A stretch of DNA of 64,000 bases, from assembly GCA_035610835.1 (NCBI GenBank), contig CM069449.1, positions 41,399,098 to 41,463,097 of the forward strand, in the 5' to 3' direction. How positions within the stretch are numbered: the first letter of the stretch is position 1; each line of letters begins with the position of its first letter. A program made the translations under genes and the position numbers. This DNA comes from Ophiura sarsii (taxonomy: Eukaryota > Echinodermata > Ophiuroidea > Amphilepidida > Ophiuridae). The notes beneath the pieces are model-generated. The model was not told the DNA's origin and did not search any database. It was given only the letters and a program-made list of their open reading frames with translations. Shown one piece after another: positions 56,434 to 64,000 of the stretch.

Positions 56434-56664
56434 TTAAAACTTTCCACGCGGCAGGCGTCTGCAGACGACATTCCAAAATGTCACAAAATGTTTCAAAAAT
56501 GTCAAAATTAATTAATTTAATTACCATATTTAGAATCACCATGAGAAATGCATTACAATTAGTACAAACATGCCTAGTATTGGTTCAGTAATCCTTTAGG
56601 TAGACCTTGAAAGTAACATCTGTTTTGTATTTGGTAAAACCAATAGTCGCGTGGAAAGTGTGAA
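56434..56664. mobile_element. Family P MITE, copy 7
   Basis: TTAAAACTTTCCACGCGGCA at the left and GTCGCGTGGAAAGTGTGAA at the right. The core matches the family. Confidence 0.8.
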
Positions 56665-56873
56665 TTGTGAAGGCCTGTGACCTTTCAGGACAATATCATT
56701 GTCCCTGCATCGCCAAAGGTATAGAAGTTAGTTGTGTACCCTCCCCTCACCCCAGAAATACAAGAAATTACTATGTAAGAATGCTAGGGTACACAACCAA
56801 TTTCTCTGATTAGAATATAGCGCCTAAAACCATTATGTGTATGTACACTAGCAACCATATGCCGTGACACTTA

Positions 56874-57364
56874 GGGAGCAGTTCCATTTGTACGCGATAA
56901 AAATTGCGAAAATGTTCCGGGCCCCGATGAGTTTTTTATCAGGCCCCGATGAGATTTTTAGCACGAACAGTTGCGAGAAGCAAATGATTATTTATCGAGT
57001 AGCGTATTACCGCTTGTGTAGATATAACGAAAGATAAGTGGTCGGTATGTAAATAGAGCTTCGGGCTATTTATTCTAGTTGTAAGGTACAAACTCAGCAT
57101 TTCATGTTTTAGAGATAATGTTATTGATTATGGATGTTTAACGTAAATTGTATTATCCTCGTGTATTTGCTAAACAATGTCCCGCTCTATTTGCTAAACA
57201 TACCCCAGGGTATGGCAGAGGCCTCGTATCGGGCCCCGATGTCTATTTTATCGGGGCCTGATGACTATTTTATCGCGAATCAACTTGAAAAACATCGGGT
57301 CCAAAACATATCAGCCCCCGATACAGTCGCGATAAATTTATCGCGTATAAATGGAACTGCTCCC
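56874..57364. mobile_element. TTA-flanked GGGAGCAGTTCC element, copy 1
   Basis: GGGAGCAGTTCCATTTGTAC is inverted at the right end, with TTA at 56871-56873 and 57365-57367. The inverted repeat extends through ACGCGATAA. Internal repeats use GGGCCCCGATG and TTTTATCGGGGCC. The 79-codon frame inside is matched in the second copy, but it runs through the terminal repeat and has no domain. Confidence 0.82.
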
Positions 57365-57367
57365 TTA

Positions 57368-58327
57368 TACTAGGACACTAGTTGTGGTGTCAACATCATA
57401 CCAGATGTTAAATTTGAACTTGAATACCTATTTCACTATGAGTTGAACAAATATGTTGCTGAATCTCTTCTCATTAATAAATTCATGTTTCCTGCAACAT
57501 TACTCATTCCATTACATGAAATTGAAAAAAAATATGTGCCTTCGTTGAATCTCCATACAAACTTTCCATTGAAAATATATAGCTCATAAATAATTAATCA
57601 AGTTCATTATAGCCAATGGTATAGGCAGTGTGTCAATTTTGACTTCTTTTCAAAATAACCTTCGTATTTTTTGTCAATGAATTGACTCTAGTGAAACTAC
57701 TAATAATCCAAAAATTATCCTTTACGACTCCCTATAGTCTTTAATATTTCTCAGATATTGAGAATTTATCTCTTTATTCATCTTTTAAAAAAAGAATATT
57801 TGGAGGCAATTTGAAAAGTTTTGTTTGAACACCATGACTTTCATATTATAATTGAAAACCATCCAAATTCCCTATACATTTTCTCACCCCCCCCCACATG
57901 AACTGGGTATAATTACAAAGTTTTCACCATTACTTAGTATTATTGTCAACTAATTGTAGTCTTAAATTAACATATCAAAGAGAACATTTCAAATCAATTA
58001 ATATTGTTTTAAAATGATGTTTTCACTATAGCCTAATCTAATAATGTCTCTAAACGAATCTCACATTCGTTTAAGCAATTACGAACTTTTCATCAATTTG
58101 TAAATCTATAATACCAAAAAGCCTAAACACAGTATAGTTCAATGGGTTTCCAGTATTTTCTCTTAATTTGTAGCATGCAAGGTATCCTACGACTTTTGGT
58201 TGCTATAATGCACAAAGCGGAGCATATGATGCCCAAAACCATGTATCGCGCCCTCATTCGTTGTAATACTCCTGTCTGCATCGAACGACGCTGATGTGAC
58301 TGAGCGAGGACGCTACAACTTGTTTTA
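57368..58327. other. Unrecognised AT-rich stretch
   Basis: No supported gene or repeat. There is a C9 run at 57887-57895. Confidence 0.45.
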
Positions 58328-58335
58328 AAACAGAT

Positions 58336-58589
58336 CAGACGACGGTGGTCACGCGAAACCTAAATTTTGAATTCGTATTGGAATAACACGTAATCGCGAA
58401 TGTTAATCTGATCATTTTAAAAACTCATCATAGGTTAGAAGATTTTTTTTTCCAATTCAAAACTGTTGGAGTTGGCTAACCAACTCCATTGTAAATGCTA
58501 TTTTTAAAATTTATTTCATCGTTAACCGGGAAAATATTTCAAAATGGTGCACTCCCGTTTCGTCCTAGACGCGTGGCCGCCATCGTCTG
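58336..58589. mobile_element. hAT-type MITE, family A, copy with perfect TSD
   Basis: CAGACGACGGTGGTCACGCG at the left, GCGTGGCCGCCATCGTCTG at the right, and a perfect 8-bp duplication AAACAGAT (58328-58335 and 58590-58597). The central GGAGTTGGCTAACCAACTCC is a perfect 20-bp palindrome. Confidence 0.9.
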
Positions 58590-58601
58590 AAACAGATATC
58601 G

Positions 58602-61600
58602 CATATTATAATTATAATAATAATAATAAAACCATGCTTATTGAGCGCATAACACAATTAAGTCCCTATGCGCTATAACAAATAAAACAGAAACGCAAAT
58701 ATACAAAACTATACATGTAGTAGTAACAAAAGACACGACAAAAAGGAAATCATGCATTAACATTAAATGGGTAAGTTTTTAGCGATGATTTGAACTGTTC
58801 AAGAGTTTTGGCTGATTTAACATGATATGGTAATTGATTCCAAAGTTCAGCAGAAGCATCTTGAAAAGAACGGCGTCCATATGATGTCGAAGGTGAAGAA
58901 ACATGAGCAAGAAGATATTGTGAGCGAGAACGGAGATTGCGTGTGGGCTTGTAATGTTGTATGAGATCTTGGAGGTACATAGGTGCTAGACCACGAGAAC
59001 ATTTAAAAGTGAATAGAAGAATCTTGAACATAATGCGTGATTTGATTGGTAACCAGTGTAAGTCACGAAGGACAGGAGAAATGTGACAGCGAATCTTGGA
59101 GAGAGTAACAAGTCGAGCAGCTGAATTTTGTATGCGTTGAAGTTTTGAGATCTGCGTTTCAGGAAGAGCAAATAGCAGACTGTTACAATTATCAAGTCGA
59201 CATGTCACAAAAGCATGGATTAGTCTTTCAGTGGTTGGCTGGTCAAGATATCGACGAATTTGACCTATCTTGTAAAGAGCATGAGAGGCCGCACGACAAA
59301 TATTATTGATATGGACATCCATCATGAGATCATTTTGAAGAATAATACCAAGATTGCGGGCATTAGAAGCTGGTTCAATTAGAGAATCGTTGATGTTTAT
59401 AGATGAAATAACAGAATTGTTTCTAAAGCGAGATGTAATATGCAGAGCTTCAGTTTTGTCGTCATTCAGTTTAAGGTCATTAGCTGTGGACCAGGTTTTG
59501 ATATCTTTCACACAAGCTTCAAGTTTCGATATTGCACCTACTCTGTCATCATCATTTTTCAAAACAATGTATAACTGAGTGTCATCAGCATAGGTCATTT
59601 TAGAAATGCCATGAGAATCAATGATATCTTCTAATGGAGATGAATACATTGTGAAGCCTAAAGGGCCAAGTACTGACCCTTGAGGTACACCCTCTTGAGG
59701 AACATGAACCGATGACTCGCGACCATTTATTATAACAGATTGTGAACGATGGGTGAAGTATGATTTAATCCATGAAAGCGCAGATCCAGTAAATCCATAT
59801 TTATTTGAGAAACGGTCTAACAGGATTTGGTGATTTATGGTGTCGAAAGCAGCGGAGTAGTCCAATAGAATAACAATGACTTCATGACCCTTGTCAGCAG
59901 CGAGGAGTAATTTATTGTAGACACAGAGAAGTGCTGTTTCTGTGCTGTGATTACATCTATAAGCGCTCTGCATTTTTCCGTATAGGTTGTTCCCTGACAA
60001 ATAATCTTGTATTTGGGCAGTACATGCACGCTCAACAGTCTTGGCAAGAAACTTAAGATTTGCAACAGGCCTGTAGTTTTTTAGGATTTCGCGATCCAAT
60101 TTAGGTTTCTTGATGAGCGGTGTGATTTGAGCATGTTTCAATGCATCAGGGAAATGGCCTGCTTCCAATGAAGAGTTCACAATTCTTGTTATGATGGGAA
60201 CAAGTTCCAGAAGAAATTGTTTCAGAAGCCAAGTTGGCATTGGATCCAATCCACATGATGTAGACGGCGACTTCATAATGAGTTTTCTGACCGATTCTTC
60301 CGAAAGTGTGGAAAACCCGGACAAAACAGCACTGGTGGATTGAGGAAGTTGCACAGAGAGATGAATTTGAGGAGATTTGTGGAGCTCATCAGTAATACGT
60401 TTAATCTTGTCAGCGAAGAAACTAGAGAAGCGCTCAACAAGTGGGACGTCAGATTCAGTTGGTAACACTTTTGAAGATTTTGGTGAGGTAAGTTTGTTCA
60501 CTTTCTGAAAAAGTTGTCGTGAATTGCAACCATCAAATTGCTTCTTATGGTAGTCACATTTAGCCTGTTTAATCAATTGATTATAAATGTGTGCTTGTTC
60601 CAAGAAGATCTGTTTGTGAATTTCAAGTTTTGAGGAGCACCATTGACGCTCACACCGACGGACTTCTTGCTTAACTTTGCGAATTTCCTCAGTAAACCAA
60701 GGTGCATGGGGTCTACATGTAATTGTTCGCATTGTAAGAGGAGCGTGCTTGTCAAGTAATGACGACAAGACAGATTCATACTTGGTGATCAACAAATCAA
60801 TATCAGAGAACGAAGCCAATGATGCACATAAAGGTGAATTAGAAATATCATCACGAAAAGCATTGACATCAAGATTACGAAATGAGCGTGTTTTTATCTC
60901 CATTTTAACAGGATCTGGTCGTCCAATATACAGTGAACATTTGATGGCAGCATGATCAGATGGTAAATAACAAGTCTTAGTAATGTTTGAAACTAAGTTG
61001 TCGAATGCGCGGGTGAGAATTAGATCAAGGGTGTGACCATCACGATGAGTTGGACCTAACACATGCTGTTTCATGTTGGCAGAATCAATGATGTCACGAA
61101 ATATTGATGCCTCACGATCAGATATATCCTCCACATGAAAATTGAAATCACCAGCAATCATAACATTCTCTGGTAGAGATGTATTCAAGAAATTGGGAGA
61201 ATTCACGGAAAAACATTGGTGCAGTAGATTGTTTGTGTTTTGTTCTCTGTGGACGGTAGATAATTATCAGACGTAATGGACTCTGTGATCTTGCTGATAT
61301 GGATAACTCAATATATTCAAAAGACACATATGTTGTGGATGAAATCAGACGGACATTAAAGTTTTCACGAAGATAGACTAACACACCACCTCCTCTCCTG
61401 TTATTTCGTGGTACATGATGTAATTGATAGCCTGGTAAAGTTGTAGTCAAATCTGCTAGTGTGTGATCATCCCTGTAATCACCATTTAACCAGGTTTCCG
61501 TGATCGCAAGAATATCGATGCGGTTGGCAATTACTAAATCGGCAATTATACATGTCTTAGATTTTATCGATCAGGCATTCCATAAAGCAAATTTTGAGAA

Positions 61601-61780
61601 AGAACGTCTGATAGGAGAATAGGATTTCTTGGCTTGAGTTACAGACTTTTCAGCATTATGGGTTGCTCGGCTTATCTTTGATTTGAAATCGTGGTGCAAG
61701 TGGCCAGCGTACCGACTTATTATTAGTGCCACGCTTCCAATTGACGAATCACATGGGAAATAATTTAAAAATACTTACTA
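58602..61780 (-). mobile_element. CR1/L2-like LINE, 5' truncated
   Basis: The element runs on the minus strand from about 61780 to a short ATT-rich tail at 58602-58630. The 3' UTR contains TAGCGCATA pairing with TATGCGCT, the kind of end hairpin followed by a trinucleotide-like tail known in L2-type LINEs. No 5' UTR or ORF1 is visible. The 3' tail abuts the right side of the hAT MITE at 58336-58597. Confidence 0.85.
58750..61750 (-). pseudogene. LINE ORF2: endonuclease and reverse transcriptase
   Basis: The main open frame (61206-58750, 818 codons) contains endonuclease motifs GDFNFH and SDHAAI. It has the RT motifs NYRPVANL (about residue 375), DYSAAFDTINH (about 448), GVPQGSVLGPL and YADDTQLY (about 538). 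The C-terminal block is LHWLPIKSRIMFKILLFTFK and WNQLPYHVKSA. The N-terminal endonuclease part (ITETWLNGD, GGGVLVYLR) is at 61450-61148 in another frame, so one frameshift lies near 61180-61210. Further upstream LWNA*SIKSK carries a TGA where NARSI is expected. The RT residues are intact; only these two lesions are seen before about 61750. ORF2 nicks DNA and copies its own RNA into it. Confidence 0.92.
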
Positions 61781-61907
61781 GGCCTATTTATTAAATTATA
61801 TTTAATATTTCTGTTTTCTCACACCTTTAGATATTAAGCTTACCTTTTTGGTAGCTTTCCTCGGGAATTCTCCCTGATTTACACGTGGGGGCGCTATTGG
61901 TGGATGT

Positions 61908-61950
61908 CTTCTGAGTCATCAACACCAGACGGTGTCAGACGACTCAGAAG
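61908..61950. repeat. Nested hairpin at 5' side of MITE
   Basis: CTTCTGAGTC (61908-61917) pairs with GACTCAGAAG (61941-61950), and ACACC with GGTGT inside it. Confidence 0.75.
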
Positions 61951-62273
61951 GTGGTTGTACACGGCCGGAAGATAGTTACATTTATTAAATTGTCATTATT
62001 TCCCCATATCATAAAACTATTTTCAGAATATCAAGTATCATTATTGGGTAATCGCTTTTCTACCATTTCGCCTCAAAATTGAGGTGCATACATTTCGAGC
62101 TACAAGCGTGACTACCGGTTTTGTTTATGAATATTTGTTTTAACTCGAAAAAATGTCAACAAAGGACACCTAGGAATGTGATATTTATAATTTTACGTTA
62201 GGTAGTAGCGATTACGTGTTAAAAATGGCAATACGATTTGGCAAACTCAGGAGTTCGTGACAAGCGTCATCTG
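61936..62273. mobile_element. hAT-type MITE family A, related copy
   Basis: A left-like end CAGACGACTCAGAAGGTGGT and right end CGTGACAAGCGTCATCTG. The body shares TTCTACCATTTCGCCTCAAA and CCTAGGAATGTGATATTTAT with 25382-25718. No target duplication was found, so the left border is uncertain. Confidence 0.55.
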
Positions 62274-62379
62274 TCGCGGCATGACCACTGCGCTGCTGAG
62301 GAATCGTTTTAATCCAAGATGGTCAAGCCTATATACTGCAGTCGTGTTTATTATATCGAAGCCACTATTGAACATTCAA

Positions 62380-62556
62380 ATTGAATTTTAAAAAAATGAT
62401 ACTTTACAGTGGAGTTGATTTTCCAAGTGTTAGGATGAAATAATTTAGTTACAACGTGTGGTAAATTTTCTTATAATCAGTTTATCAAAATCCATTGTTT
62501 ACATTGAAACCAATGGGGATCCAAGTCATTCGGCCACTCGTGTCCGCCGTCGTCTG
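62380..62556. mobile_element. hAT-type MITE family A, partial
   Basis: The right end CGTGTCCGCCGTCGTCTG and interior ATTGAAACCAATGGGGATCC, TTTAGTTACAACGTGTGG match the 1044 and 24596 copies. The left terminus is missing. Confidence 0.65.
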
Positions 62557-62593
62557 GCGTTTCAACAATCGGGATATTAGGTTTGTGCCGTGA

Positions 62594-62633
62594 ATACAGT
62601 CATTGGTGCCAACGTTTACACCAATGATTGTAT
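62594..62633. repeat. 15-bp hairpin
   Basis: ATACAGTCATTGGTG pairs with CACCAATGATTGTAT with one mismatch, around a 10-nt loop. Confidence 0.7.
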
Positions 62634-62778
62634 TTTTAGATTTCAGAGCTTTCCTAATTATCTACTGATGCTGATGCATGTTGTTTACCATATTGAAGAC
62701 CATGATGCGTATGTGTTGCTGCCATGGTAACGGAACTGTAGGCCTCTGAAGAGCGGAACACGGGAACAAATATGTCTA

Positions 62779-63260
62779 AGGGAAGACATCAAAACTCGAC
62801 CACCCGTTGACCGTCGGTTACGTTCGGTTCCGCCCGGTTCTTTCAGGTCAACTGTTTTACTGGTATATGAATATTCACGCATGCAACACTGAACAACCGC
62901 CGGTAACCGGACCAATTTACACCATCAATCTGTTACTTTGCGGTCATAATAGCGCACCCTTGGACTTTCGGTATTGATTTTAAAAAGTTAATTGAGCTAT
63001 AAACAGATTGAAAAAGCCAACCCCAGCGAAAATCAATAGCTGTATTGTACTGGTTATCAACTGAGACTTGAGAGCCCATTACTTCAAGATTTTATTGTTC
63101 ACGCGTGTGACGAGGCACTATCAACCGGTCGTGTTCACCAGAGTGTAACTATTTGACCTCATTATGTGTGTATATTATAACAGACGACACGTTTTGTGAG
63201 AACCGGGCGGAACCGGCCGTAACCGGCGGTTGCCTGGCGGTCGAGTTTTGACGTGATCCC
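62779..63260. mobile_element. GGGA(A/T)-ended MITE with CCGG-rich ends, copy 2
   Basis: The left end GGGAAGACATCAAAACTCGA and the right end, read on the other strand, GGGATCACGTCAAAACTCGA correspond to the 15923-16072 element. The TAA/TTA-type flanks are less clean. The interior is longer (about 480 bp). Confidence 0.68.
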
Positions 63261-63480
63261 TAAATAGAAAAGACTTATTTGTCAAATTCTAAATGCAGAA
63301 AAGTGCCATTTGTGATCCCCTTGGTCCTTTTGCAATACCACGTAGTCCAATGATATGCAGAAATTGTAAACATCAATTTATCAATTTATTGCTTAGAATA
63401 ATGTATCAATACACTTTTTCTCACAAAGGCTTCATGAGCACACGAGGCAGCTGCACCCTCATCTACAGAGCCATTTTATT

Positions 63481-63495
63481 GGGGGGGGGGGGGGG
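63481..63495. repeat. Poly-G run of 15
   Basis: This is an uninterrupted G15 run. Confidence 0.95.
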
Positions 63496-63795
63496 TGGAG
63501 GGATAAATCCAAACAGAGATGCAGAGTACATCCAATAAAGTACGCACATCCCACGCATGACGCCACATGATGTCATAAACATGGCCGACCTTTAAAATGC
63601 CGTTGTGTAAACTTAAATACAGGCCAAAAATAACCCCCATGCCAAATATCGGCATTTCACTAGGTTTTTGGCTTATAAGAATGGGAAATGATGTTTCTAA
63701 CATGTAGCTTACATTATGAGATTTGAGAATATACTATTAAGATATCTTACAAATTGGCGTTTTTAACATTTTTTTTAAAAATTTGCCCTAGGTAA

Positions 63796-64000
63796 GGGAA
63801 CAGTTCCATTTATACGCGATAAATTTATCGCGACTGTATCGGGGCCTGATATGTTTTGGACCCGATGTTTTTCAAGTTGATCCGCGATAAAATAGTCATC
63901 AGGCCCCGATAAAATAGACATCGGGGCCCGATACGAGGCCTCTGCCATACCCTGGGGTATGTTTAGCAAATAGAGCGGGACATTGTTTAGCAAATACACG
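63796..64000. mobile_element. GGGAGCAGTTCC element, copy 2, cut by window end
   Basis: GGGAACAGTTCCATTTATAC preceded by TAA begins an inverted copy of 56874-57364. The next 200 bp match positions about 57364 down to 57160 closely, and the window ends inside the element. Confidence 0.82.

Noticed and set aside
56874..57364. 79-codon ORF shared with 63775-63999 as a small conserved protein
   Set aside because: The shared frame follows from the two being copies of one transposon; it runs into the terminal inverted repeat and shows no protein domain.

Overview
The window looks like nuclear DNA of a multicellular marine invertebrate, not a bacterial or viral genome. It is AT-rich and almost gene-free. 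It has intron-containing coding sequence, non-LTR (CR1/L2-like and RTE-like) and Penelope-like retroelement remains, tRNA-derived SINE-like heads, and a very dense load of short inverted-repeat DNA transposons (MITEs). The LINE and Penelope types, the CCCAGCGGGCA-ended element and frequent TAGGCCTA words would fit an echinoderm or another invertebrate deuterostome. That placement is an inference; nothing in the window fixes the taxon.

Only one host gene can be assembled with confidence. It lies on the minus strand between 22987 and 18667 and encodes a Ly6/uPAR (LU, three-finger) protein. Exon 1 (22909-22987) gives the signal peptide, exon 2 (21345-21524) the first half of the LU domain, and exon 3 (18667-18935) the second half plus a GPI-type tail. 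Both introns are phase 1. The three exons total 528 bp, an open frame of 175 codons plus stop, with ten cysteines in the mature domain. Intron 2 holds the most unusual structure: ten head-to-tail partial copies of exon 2 (19750-21344), each ending in a GTAAG-like 5' splice site. The first copy is 144 bp long and reads in frame from exon 2.

Layout. 1-620: regularly spaced GTAACACGCGTTAC palindromes. 1.0-4.4 kb: an hAT-type MITE, long G/C homopolymers, degenerate tandem repeats and fold-backs. 4.4-6.9 kb: a diverged ATGCAA-rich satellite split by a MITE. 7-13.5 kb: MITEs and unrecognised sequence. 13.5-15.5 kb: a ~680-bp tandem duplication with filled and empty MITE sites. 16.4-17.2 kb: RTE-like LINE remnant. 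18.7-23.0 kb: the Ly6 gene. 23-31 kb: possible NXPE-like fragment, SINE-like heads, a 22-bp minisatellite, fold-backs. 31-46 kb: MITEs, a LINE fragment with an internal deletion and long unrecognised stretches. 46-52 kb: mostly AT-rich with mariner-like and hairpin elements. 52.4-54.5 kb: Penelope-like element beside orphan histone-type stem-loops. 54.5-57.4 kb: three inverted-repeat elements. 58.3-61.8 kb: an hAT MITE and a nearly full-length CR1/L2-like LINE. 61.8-64 kb: more MITEs.

Apart from the Ly6 gene, the window is best read as mobile-element-dominated intergenic DNA. Shared terminal sequences and target-site duplications link many dispersed pieces into about ten families.
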